From Scleropages formosus (lineage: Eukaryota; Chordata; Actinopteri; Osteoglossiformes; Osteoglossidae), in NCBI RefSeq assembly GCF_900964775.1, contig NC_041812.1, forward strand, positions 27,307,660 through 27,371,659: 64,000 bases of DNA, read 5' to 3'. Position numbers and translations under genes: made by a program. The notes beneath the pieces are model-generated. The model had not been told where the DNA came from. It worked only from the letters and a program-made list of their open reading frames with translations, and did no database searches. The number at the start of each line of letters is the position of its first letter. Position 1 is the first letter of the stretch. Positions 10,423 to 21,100 of this stretch are shown here, piece after piece.

Positions 10423-13400
10423 GGTGGGGTGCGTTTCCCCTCCAGCTCTACCCCCAGGATAGGCTCCGGTACATCGCGACCCCGCTCAGGACAAAGCAGT
10501 TCTTAAAACTGGGTGGAATTATCAGCCTCAGGTGTATTTCATAAGCAATAAAAAGACACTTTAGTTTTAAACGACATACTTTTCATTTTTTCATAGTTCA
10601 CCACTTTTTAAGCCAAACACCCGCTATTCTCTGGACACCGGGGGAACTGAGCCGCTGTTTCTTCACTGAATCTGAGTGTTAGAAAATGGGAACTTAAAAT
10701 ATGTGGGGGAAAACACAATATAAATACAGATAAAAATACAGCATATATAAATGTTAGATATAATAACAATTTCAATAGTGTTATTTAATAGTTATGTTTT
10801 ACCATACTAACATTGTATATGTGTTATAGATATTTTGTTTTGCATATTTCTTTGGGTGTTCATACCAGTTAGACCACTTGAGAACAGAGTTAAAGAGACA
10901 TTTTAACTGTAAATGTGCTGTAGCTGTATATTAAAGGCTCCTTTTCCTTTCTCAGATACCATGGGCTCCGAAATGGAGCACAGACTCTTCTCCGGCATCT
11001 TCTCCCAGTACAACCCGTACATCCGGCCAGTGGAGAACCTGTCTGACCCGGTCATTGTGCAGTTTGAGGTGTCCATGTCCCAGCTGGTGAAAGTGGTGAG
11101 TGCTCTGGGGGGTGATGAGCTCTGGGCCTGGGCATCACTATATATCATGGGCGCAGCGAGGAGCCGGCAGCCGAGAGACGACAGGCCCACTTCGCAAAAT
11201 AAATTAAACGTGGGAGAGAATGCTTCCCGCAGCAACAGAGCTCTTATTCCAATGAATATGCATCAGCCACTTGTGCCAAGACCTTAAATGAAAATAAAGT
11301 TTTGCTCAGGGATGCAATTAAGGGGCTTGAGAGACAGGTTTCCCATGGTGTATGAGTGACAGAGAGAGTGTGTTCCACTGATGTATGGATGAGTGACCCA
11401 TTGTAAGTTGTGTGTCTAGCAGTGTAAGTCTCTGTGGTGAATAAGGTGTGTGGGCTGATAACATTACATAAAGTTTATTGGAAGATGCTTTGGAGAAAAG
11501 CATCTGCTAAATAAATAAACGTAGCGGACTCTTCCTGGACCCCTTGGTGTCCTGACCCGCATCTCTCTCTGTGTTTTAGGATGAAGTGAACCAGATCATG
11601 GAAACCAACTTGTGGCTGAGACATGTGAGTCATGTGTGTGGCCTCCAGCCTGCATGGATCTCCAGCTCAAGCCTTGTTAGAGACACTGTCCGAAAAAAGG
11701 ATGACGCATTTTGTGCCGCTCAGTTCTCCACTTTAAATAATCCATGAGTTCAATGGTATAAAAGGATTGATTATTTTGTGTTAAGTAGAGCTACTGCTTC
11801 TGGATCCGGAGGTTGCCGGCTGGACTCTCACCTCCAGCTATAGTACCCTTGAGCAAGGTACTTACCCTAAATTGCTCCAGTAAAATCACCCAACTGTGTA
11901 ATTGAGAAAGTAGTTATAGGTAGTTTAACATAAGTTGCTTTGGAGAAAAGCATCAGCTGAATGAATAAATATAAATATAAGTAAAGCAGTAAAAAGGGCA
12001 GCAGCTCCTTTTCTGAAATAAAAGCAGTTGTAGTTTCATTTGGGTGAATGATTCTCTGTATTTGGCTGAGCCTTACATTGCAACAAGGATACTAATTTCT
12101 TGCATTTACCCTCAGAATATGTCTGGCCCCATTAATATTTTTTCCTAAGACCTCTTTCACAGTACAAAAAGTGAAATACATAGCTTGAAAAATGCAAATT
12201 ATGTTTTTTTTCTCTTTTAAGGAAGGTACACACTCACAGCCACTCACTTCACTAACTGCATAACCTAATGAAGTGTTTCAGTGCTCTGGAGCAGAGTTTA
12301 CCCTGGTTGGGGTATAACAATGCAGTTCGTTAAATCCATGGATTTCATAGCAGGAGACACCCCCCGACCCAATAAGCTAAAGGGAAAAATCCCAAAAATA
12401 AAACATTTAATTTTAAAAGTACATGGCCAGTCAAAAGTTTGAGTACACCCATGAGACCTGAGCAATACTTGCGTGGAACAAATTGACAAAAGAACTTCAG
12501 TAAAGCAACACACATGTCCTGCAGCTTTGGGAAGTGCTGCAGAAGAGCCGGGAAGACGTGTCAGCTGGTCTCCTGCTCAAAGTTGTTAACCATATGCCTT
12601 GCGATAAAAGTTTCTAACAAGTGGACTGGAATTCAAATTTGTATTTGCTGCTCTTCTTACAGTGTAGGCAGCATCACTGAAAAATACCTTTATTAGATCT
12701 GACGTGGAAATTTCCATTGAGGAAAGATGACCGCTTCTTGCGCCCATCAGGTATGGAATGATTACAAACTGAGATGGGACCCCAGAGAGTTTGGAGGAGT
12801 GGAATTCATCCGAGTGCCTTCTAGGAGAATTTGGAAACCAGACATTGTTCTGTACAACAAGTGAGTCCTTTCAGAGTCATCACATTGCACAGACAAGCTA
12901 ATAACCATTAAGAACAATTTTCATCCTTGCAAGAAGTTCAGGCATATTTCAATAAATGTTAATTGTTGATCATCAGTTGTCAAACGTTGCCATGTGGTGC
13001 TTAAAGTTTACTGCCACATTTACTGCCAGAGGGGCCTAAATAGTCATGCTTTCGGCTGAAGAGGTATATGGAGAGTGAGAGTTTCGAGAGCATATTAGTG
13101 TCACATTTTGTGATCAGAAATCTGCAAAGTCCTCAAAATGTAGATTGTTAGTGAGCTTTTCTGTGATGTGTATTCTGCCCATAGTGCAGTGGGGGACTTC
13201 CAGGTGGATGACAAGACCAAAGCCCTGCTGCGTTACAATGGAGATGTGACCTGGACCCCACCAGCTATTTTCAAAAGCTCCTGCAAGATTGATGTCACCT
13301 ATTTCCCCTTTGACTACCAGAACTGCACCATGAAGTTTGGTTCCTGGACCTACGACAAGGCTAAGATCGACCTGGTCCTCATTGGATGAACCATAAACCT

Positions 13401-14603
13401 GAAAGACTTCTGGGAGAGTGGCGAATGGATGATCATCGATGCCCCAGGATACAAGCACGACATCAAGTACAACTGTTGCGAGGAGATCTACACAGACATC
13501 ACATACTCCCTCTACATTCGCCGGCTCCCCTTGTTCTACACCATTAACATGATCATCCCTTGCCTGCTCATCTCCTTCCTGACCGTACTGGTCTTCTACC
13601 TGCCCTCTGATTGTGGCGAGAAAGTCACCCTCTGCATTTCCGTGCTGCTGTCTCTCACCGTGTTCCTGCTGGTCATCACGGAGACCATCCCGTCCACCTC
13701 CCTGGTCATCCCGCTAATTGGGGAGTACCTCCTCTTCACCATGGTCTTTGTCACGCTCTCTATTGTCATCACCGTCTTTGTACTCAATGTACACTACCGC
13801 ACACCCAAGACACACAGCATGCCCGCCTGGGTGCGCCTTGTCTTCCTGGGGCTGTTGCCAAGGGTGATGTTCATGACCCGCCCGGCAAGGAACGCCAAGC
13901 GGCTGGTTGCCTCTGCTCGCTTGCTCTCTGCCAAAGGTGACCACCTAAAGTACTTTAACTGGCTGAACCCAAGTCCTCGCTGCCATACTCTCTCAGAGCA
14001 GCTGCTGGTTGACGGCCAGCTGTCTAACCTTGACCAACCTGTGGATGCCAGCATGGACAGCGTTACTGTCCTGTGCCACAAGGGACGTTGCAGCTGCTGT
14101 TGGCACCAGGCTTTGAGCAAACTGCCGACACATGCGGGCCGCCAACATCGTGCCGATGGGTTTGGGTGGCCCGGGAGAAGCGTGCGTTCCAGCCCGCAGT
14201 TAGAGCTAGACTGCGGACGTCCATCCTTAGTGTCACCTGCAGTAAGGGATGCCATTGAAAGTGTCCACTACATTGCCAAGAACATGAGGGTGCAGAACAA
14301 AACCAAGGAGGTATGTGAACATTTCATTGTCACTTGCTGTTTTGAAAAACCAGTTCCAGTGCTGTGACTTGTACATAAAGTCAAATTTACAGAGCAATTA
14401 TTGAGGCGTAAAGTCCAAATGAGTTGGACATAGTTCACTGTGGTCATTCCAAATTATTGCCTGTTTGTTTTCAGGTTCAAGATGACTGGAAGTATGTAGC
14501 CATGGTGGTCGATAGGATATTTCTGTGGGTATTCATCTTAGCGTGTGTCCTGGGAACTGCAGGCCTCTTCTTTCAGCCTCTCCTCCTGGGAGACACCTTT
14601 TAA
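9986..14603 (+). CDS. chrna3: Neuronal nicotinic acetylcholine receptor subunit alpha-3, with one in-frame TGA
   Basis: This gene encodes the principal (acetylcholine-binding) subunit of ganglionic alpha3beta4 receptors. Exons: 9986-10058, 10956-11095, 11580-11624, 12751-12860, 13185-14310 and 14475-14603, 540 codons in all. A signal peptide (about residues 1-25, five leucines) opens exon 1. Cys-loop cysteines lie at 156 and 170, and the vicinal pair at 220-221 in 'YNCCEEIY'. M1-M3 follow, then a cysteine-rich M3-M4 loop, and M4 in the last exon. 'VSMSQLVKV', '[12 protein letters not shown]' and '[10 protein letters not shown]' identify alpha3 rather than its paralog alpha6. One oddity: codon 191 (13387-13389) is TGA where relatives have serine. 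A change from TCA would explain it. Everything before and after is in frame with conserved splice sites. Read literally, the product stops after 190 residues, before the channel. It may be a sequencing error, a null allele or a very young pseudogene. Confidence 0.9.
10373..10423. repeat. Compound (GT)n(GA)n microsatellite in chrna3 intron 1
   Basis: About 28 bp of GT repeats pass directly into about 22 bp of GA repeats, roughly 315 bp inside intron 1. Likely to vary in length between individuals. Confidence 0.9.
11440..11521 (+). repeat. 3' end of an L2-hairpin-tail SINE
   Basis: Only the tail is clear: 'gctttggagaaaagcatctgc' followed by 'taaataaataaa'. The hairpin GCTTTggagaAAAGC resembles the 3' hairpin of eel UnaL2 and its partner SINEs. 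It lies in chrna3 intron 2. Confidence 0.6.
11780..11975 (+). repeat. L2-hairpin-tail SINE in chrna3 intron 3
   Basis: Forward copy with a decayed tRNA-like head, then 'cagctatagtacccttgagc', the 'aaggtacttaccctaaattg' body and the 'gctttggagaaaagcatcagc' tail hairpin. The order matches UnaSINE-type elements that borrow the 3' end of an L2 LINE. Confidence 0.75.
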
Positions 14604-15704
14604 GACAGAGGAGCCGGGACACCCTGCTGATGGAGGAGGCGGGAGACTAAGGAAGGAGCCTCTTCTGCTGAATTATGGCCTTAACTGCAGGCAGATGTTC
14701 GGTGTTATCTATGGCCAGGTTCATTACACTTATTGATTTGCTGATAATGGGAACTACAGTGTTCCAAGTAAAAAAAAATTCAGAATAAGCTGGCATGTAC
14801 TTTAAAACAGTGCCATCAACCTCTTCGGAAAGAACAAGAAAAGTCACTCGCGGGGATATTGTCATAGCAATCAGGATCAGGAGGTTGTTGGTTCTAATTC
14901 CCCTGCAGCTACTGCATGCTTAATCAAGGTATCTACCCAGAACTGATACAGTAAGAATACCCTACTGTGTACTAGGGTAAATCATTGTAAAGATACCTGT
15001 CTTGCAAAGCCAGACAAAAGTGTCAGCAGTGAAGAAGGTAATAATAAACTGAATTAACAACAATGTACAGCAGACCTACAGCAGTAGGTAATTGACATTT
15101 TTCTTATTATTATTATTAAGTACAGTCTGCAATGTTGCAATAAGTTTAGGGAGAATATACTGTGGCAGTAACTCTACACTTCAACTTAGTTTTTTACTTT
15201 ATTGCCCTTGTTTTACCAGCCGAGACTAGCAGTCCTTACACAGGATTCTGCAGTTACACGGCACCACCTGGCATTGAACACATACCATTTCATTGTATTT
15301 TTTCTTCATATGAATAGTAAGCATGATGGCTGTTTCAAAATAGAAGCAGACATGTTTCAAAAATACTCGAGTGGCATAATCCTGGCCACGTCACGGTCTA
15401 AAGGTCTTGTTCACAGGCCACTGTCAAAGTTTACTACTTAACGCCATATATGGCTTTGATCTGGACTGAACCGCATTTCTCGCTTAACCCATTAAAATGA
15501 CTGCTGGTGGAAGCACTTAAATAAGCTTTATGACTATCTCGATGCTGATAAAAATTGTGCATGAGAAAGTATTTAACATTGGGAAGCTGTTACTTCATAT
15601 AAGTGAAATATTAAAATGTTTGCTGCAGTTCAGATGTGTGAAGGAAGATACTTATTAAGCTTATGTGAATTTTTTTATGTTACCATTACTCTGTTGCAAC
15701 AGAG

Positions 15705-15705
<1 letters not shown>

Positions 15706-15735
<30 letters not shown>

Positions 15736-15936
15736 CACACTGAATCTGCTTGTCCCAAGCAGGGTCGCTGCAAGCTGGAGCCTAACCTGGCAACATAGGG
15801 TGCAGGGCTGGAGGGGGAGGGGACACACCCAGGGCAGGACGCCAGTCCGTTGCAAGGCACCCCAGGTGGGACTCGAACCCCAAACCCACCAGAGAGCAGG
15901 CACAGGCCAAACCCACTGCACTACTGTGCCCACCCA
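15706..15936 (-). repeat. tRNA-headed SINE, (TG)n-tail family
   Basis: Reverse copy with a long CA run at the left and the tRNA-like head at the right. Flanking 'ttgcaacagagta' and 'ctgcaatacagta' look like a diverged target-site duplication, so this copy is older than the one in chrnb4 intron 2. Confidence 0.85.
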
Positions 15937-16488
15937 CTGCAATACAGTACTGTAATAGAATCTCACTTTATGTACTGTGTATAAACTGGAAAATCTAACT
16001 AGGTTTGGCCTTGCTAATGAAATCTGAAAAGACAGTAAATAGAGGCCTTGACAGTTTATGTCTAAAAATTATGAAAATATGCACTTGCAGATGCTTGCTG
16101 TTTCATGTGGGATACAGTTGCAGAGATTCCCTTCATTGTCTGTCTCATCGCATTTTAAACATGCTCTCTGAAGAAAGAACCCAACTTAGATGCAAGACTC
16201 AGATCCGCTGGGGTGGATGAGAAAATGTACTTTTATTCTGAGTCTGTTCTTTAACAACAGGAAGGCTCATAGGGCCCAGAGGAAATCAATACTCAGAAAT
16301 TGAATTCTGAAATACTGCATGGATGCAAATTTGATTTGTAGCAGTCGGGAGAGGAGCACAGTGTCGGCCTATTGTGTATTCGCACCAAGAAGCACGGATG
16401 GGCATGATTACAATCAATACAGAAATGCTGTCATGTTCTGTTAAGTTATTTTGGCTCAAATACATAAATGCACACTGTGAAAGAACAC

Positions 16489-16712
16489 ATTACATTTATT
16501 TGTTTGGCTGATGCTTTTCTCCAAAGTGACTTGCAATGTTAAGGCTTACAGCTATTTACCCATTTACACATCTGAGTATGTTTACTGGAGCAATTTAGGG
16601 AAAGTACCTTACTCAAGGGTACTACAGCTGGAGGTGGGGATCAAACTTGTGACCTTTGGATCCAAGAGCAGCAACTCTACCCTCTACACTTCCAGCTGCC
16701 CCAAAAAGCATA
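16489..16712 (-). repeat. L2-hairpin-tail SINE, near full length
   Basis: Reverse copy. The left end has the tail 'gctgatgcttttctccaaag', then the body 'ggagcaatttagggaaagta' and 'ggtactacagctggaggtgg'. The right end has the tRNA-like head with the box B complement 'ggatcaaac'. Confidence 0.8.
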
Positions 16713-16746
16713 CGGTGAGCCTATCACTACAAGGTTGATCAGATAT

Positions 16747-16965
16747 TTACATTACATTTATTCATTCAGCTGCTGCTTTTCTCCAAAGCAGCTTAGAATG
16801 TTAAGCTATTTAGAATTATTTATCTATTTATATAGCTGGATAATTTTAGTGGAGCAATTTAGTGCAAGTAGCTTGCTCAAGGGTAGTATAACTGGAGGTG
16901 GGAATCAAACCTGCAACCATCAGGTCCAAAAGCAGCACCTCTAATCACTACACTATCAGCTGCCT
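16747..16965 (-). repeat. L2-hairpin-tail SINE, second copy
   Basis: A reverse copy of the same family directly follows the previous one. It is similar along its length, with tail 'gctgcttttctccaaagcag' and head 'taatcactacactatcagct'. Confidence 0.8.
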
Positions 16966-16999
16966 AACAGAAAGGCAGTTAATTCCTTTTACATTTATT

Positions 17000-17220
17000 T
17001 ACATTCACATTTATTTATTTAGCAGACACCTTTCTCCAAAGTGATGTACATCTCATAGAAAATACAATGTGTTCATTACATTAGCAGAAAGAGACACTTA
17101 GACGCAGATGTGTGATGTTAAAGTACAGTTAGTTTGTTACTTTCCACCATATGAACCACTGTTCATCACACAAGTAGCTGCATAAAACTTTATTCGAATA
17201 TCGACAATTCCTGATCACAT
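17000..17220 (-). repeat. L2-hairpin-tail repeat, second subfamily
   Basis: Shares the tail 'ttatttagcagacacctttc' with the SINEs to its left but has a different body, ending in 'gaatatcgacaattcctgat'. The same body is seen in reverse at 20,550-20,766, and its end motif also appears at about 36,780 and 52,420. Confidence 0.65.
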
Positions 17221-17368
17221 TGTTAATGATATGTGTTATACATAATATAAATTATATATTTATATTTATAAACATTTACATTATATTACAGGACTAGCTG
17301 TGTGAAGGTTTATCCATTGTATCACAGATATGATCTCAAAGTTATAGTGCATGAACATTTACATATTA

Positions 17369-17623
17369 CAGGCAGTCCCCGAATTACGAACGAGTTCCAT
17401 GTCCTCAGTCTGTCTTTAAGTCGGATTTTGACGCAAGTTGAAACAGTTAGGTATGGTGGGTATCTAATGTCAGTTTTTCAAATGTTTAACATATAATAAT
17501 AATAATAATAAATTTAACTACAGAATTTATAATAGACAAAAAATTAACTTCTGGTCAGTAAGGGGGTGGTTCGTAACTACGGGTTGTACGTAAGTTGGAC
17601 GTTCATAACCCAGGGACTGCCTG
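17369..17623. mobile_element. Short TA-flanked inverted-repeat element (mariner/pogo-type MITE)
   Basis: The ends CAGGCAGTCCC and GGGACTGCCTG are perfect inverted repeats, and similarity continues inward ('gaattacgaacg' against 'cgttcataaccc'). TA dinucleotides flank both sides (17367-17368 and 17624-17625), the target of Tc1/mariner-type transposases. At 255 bp with no coding capacity it is a non-autonomous copy. The end sequence resembles Tigger/pogo-derived repeats of vertebrates. Confidence 0.85.
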
Positions 17624-18160
17624 TACATAACACAGCTCAAAAGCAAAGGGTTACAATAGTTAGAAAGGGTGCTCATCCAGACCTATCTAAGAAGATCCAA
17701 AAAAAGCTTGTCCTCATCTTCTATTGCTCGTATGCTTGTTCTTCTCATGGAACCTCAACCCTCAGCAATGACAATAGGAACGTGGGCTGGGCAGGGATGT
17801 GATCATGCTCCTAAGGGGCAATGCAAAGGCGAGGGAAGGGAAACAGAGAACCGGCAAGGGAGGGGGGCTTGATCTCTGGAGTAGGAGACAGGAGGAGCGG
17901 GCAAGAGAGGAGACTGTGTATCACTGTGAGAGGAAGCATCTCAGCCTGAGGCAGTGGACTGTGCTGTGGAAAAACGAGAGGGACCAGAGCTTTGGAGAAT
18001 CGCTTTCCTATTACCTCCCTTAAGGTTAGTCTCTCTGTGTGTGTAGGAAAGTGTGTGTGAGAGAGAAGGTGGGATTATGTTTAAAAACATAATACTCTTG
18101 CTTCTAGGTCAGCTGCTTCTCTAAATCTGCCCCCAGGCATTCTGTGGTGTGGTCACCATC

Positions 18161-21100
18161 ATGCTGCCATCACCCCACCATATTTGGGCTCTAGTTCTTC
18201 TGGGAACATGCTGCTACCCGTGTCACTTCCAGGGTAAGTTTACCCCTTCTTCTGGAGTAAAAACAGAATAGCACTATAGCAAACAACATTATAGCACAAG
18301 ATAGGAAAGGACAGGATCGGATAGAACAATAGCAAATAGTAAGAAAATAACACGATAAATATAAAATCAACTTTTACAATTATGAGTTATTTTCCACACT
18401 AAATAAATTTAATCAATCCCAGAATTTAGGGTATTCAATGCACTTTTCTGATTTAACTCGTAGAGGAACCAACAGTCCCTTGACTGGCATTATGGAGGCC
18501 GATGGCTGTTAGTGAGATGGACCCCCAACAGAGCCTCTTTCCGCACCATAACTGGCAATCCGCTTACTAAAGGAGCTCACCGTGATCACTCTGTGGAGGG
18601 AATGTGAGCCATCGTCCATAATGGACTCTAACTTCGTCCTCATTCTGGCCTCTGTCACTGCCTCCACTGAGGGGTCAGACCTGTGATGGAACCAAATTTC
18701 CTTACTGCAGACTTTTGATCCATATTCATATCCATTGCAAACTTAACATGGTTTTCAGTAATGAAATGTGATATTCACTACCACTCCTGGATATTGTGGA
18801 AGTCAGAGGGTGGACAGGACATCGCAATCAGGACATGGGCAGGCAACCTGTCCCACAGGGGCTACATGAAGAAGTGAAAAGGAGTTCACTAAATGCAATA
18901 AATTATGAAAAACTGTGGCTCAAAAACATACTGTTTTGAAACACGTGGGTCACTGTCAAGGGTCAGTTATTTTTCCGCAGATCAGAAGCATGAATTTGTA
19001 AAAACTTAACTAACCTTTAGTATGAAGGACTCATAATGTCCTCATGTGCTGTTTTGCCTGCTATTCTCTGCTGTAAGTGACCTGGCAGGATTTTATTTCA
19101 TGCTTACATTTTTCAGTCTTGCCATTTTTCAAACTGACATGTCAATGTAGGGTGTGAGGTCAGAGTCTGAATGGCACATGGTCCCTTTGACCCCACCAAA
19201 ATGATCCCTGTAAGCCTAAAAGAGACAAGCTGTCATTAATTTATTTCCCAGGGATTCACCATAGTGCCCAAGTACGTCACATACAAATAAATCAAATATG
19301 GCTCATTTCAAAGGCAGCCAAAATTAAATCCAGCCATTTCTGTATGTCGACAGTGGGCAGTAATGATGCAGGTGGATTTTTTATGTATTTTGCTCCCTGG
19401 AAAGCAATTTTTACCAGCATTAGTTTTGAATAGATCCTGCCTACAGACTGTACAAGTTTACTGGTTTTACAAAAATATTCAGGACACAATTAACTAATTA
19501 GCAATTAATTAATTATGCATCTGGCTTGTTTGTTTTGTGTGAATACTTGTCATTGTAACAGGAATCTCCAGGAGGTGAGACTGGTATTGATATGGCACAG
19601 AAACAAGTTCTGCCAACATTCATCAGTAAACCTTCAACTTCATCAATAACATGGTATCCCACATTTCCTAAATATGCACAAAGCAGTTGTTGCGTTGCAG
19701 TCAGCCTTTAAACTGCCTACAATCCACTAAACTACAGTCCATTTGTGTGCTTTAGACTCTTCCAGCACTGTCTTCATTGCAGATACTCCCAAGAGACAAT
19801 GCATGGTAAAGGATCTGGAGCAACATTTTCATGGCAATTTCATGTCATGTCAGCATGATGATATTTCGTACATTCTCTATTATGTACTGAAGTACAGACT
19901 GTGACATATTTGGAGATCCCAAATAACATACATTGAGCGAGAGATTTCATTCCTTCCCCTCTCTGATTTAGACTGCTGTAACAGAAGAAGTCTGCTTGTG
20001 TTGGCCACCTGAGCTCTGTGTGCATTAATGTGGCTCCTGGGACCCATCGCCGAGTTCAATTTATGGGCTCCAGGCGTGCAGGCACACCCTCAGAGCACCA
20101 TTCTTTACAAGAAGCTGTTTGTCTCATCAAAGCTGAGATAGATGGGTTCATGTGAGGGTTAGGTTCTGTATTGTCATGGTTTCGTTCCACACGATGACAG
20201 ACTCAAGTGTAGAGTTCTTCAAATTGATGTTTATTATAGCAGACAGACGTAATCCAAGAGAGAAGTCGTGGGACAGGCAATCAGCAAACAGAGTACACAG
20301 GACAAGGTGAGAATCGTGGTAGAAGAATAAACAAGCAAAGGTCGAGATCGGAAGAAGTTAGAGGTAACACAATCAGACAGGCAAGAGTATTCGCAGAACA
20401 AGTTTCCGCATTGCCATCTCATCGGCGTCCCTTTTTATCCCTGCTCCCATCAGGGAACAGCAAGTGTCGCCGATCTGCTGGTTGATGGAGACGTGACATG
20501 TATGATGATGTTTATATGTTTATATGTATCTCCCCAAAAAAAAAAAAAAAATTACTAGGAAGGTGATCAGGAATCGTCGATATTCTGAGTTTTATGCAGC
20601 TATGTACATTGGTTCATATGGTGGAAAGAAACTAAGTGCACTTAAGAATCACACGTCTGCATCTAAGTCACTCTTTCTCCTGATGTAATGCACACATTGT
20701 ATTTTCTATGAGATGTACTTCGCTTTGGAGAAAAGCGTCTGCTAAATGAATAAATGTAAATGTAGATTGAACATAGCTGATCTGACAGCACATTGACACA
20801 GTCACTGCAGCAACATAATATTTGTAGTATCCTGTTAACAAACAAGAGGGACATGGTGGTGCAGTGGCGCAGTGGGTTGGACCAAGTCCCACTCTCTGGT
20901 GGGTCTGGAGTTCAAGTCCTGCTTGGGGTGCCTTGCAACAGACTGGCATCCTGTCCTGGGTGTGTCCTGTCTGCCTCTAGCCTTCAGCCCTGAGTTGCTG
21001 GGTTAGGCTCCTGACCCTGTATGGGACAAGTGCTTCAGAAAGTGTGTGTTAACAAATGATGAGAAAAAGGAGGGGTCAGTCTGTAGACCTTCCCTCTGTT

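Larger units (their letters stand above)
14604..18160. other. chrna3-chrna5 intergenic region, repeat-rich
   Basis: No protein gene is visible. An AATAAA at 15043-15048 is a candidate poly(A) site for chrna3. Around 14,868-15,005 lies a much decayed SINE. From 15,700 to 17,625 there is a run of separate repeats: one (TG)n SINE, three L2-hairpin SINEs and one TA-flanked MITE. The stretch 17,800-18,160 before chrna5 is purine-rich ('gagggaaggg', 'agacaggaggag') and probably holds its promoter and 5' UTR. Confidence 0.5.

Noticed and set aside
13387-13389. TGA in chrna3 as a selenocysteine codon or programmed read-through
   Set aside because: Nicotinic receptors are not selenoproteins, the position is serine in relatives, and the following bases do not match the usual read-through context.
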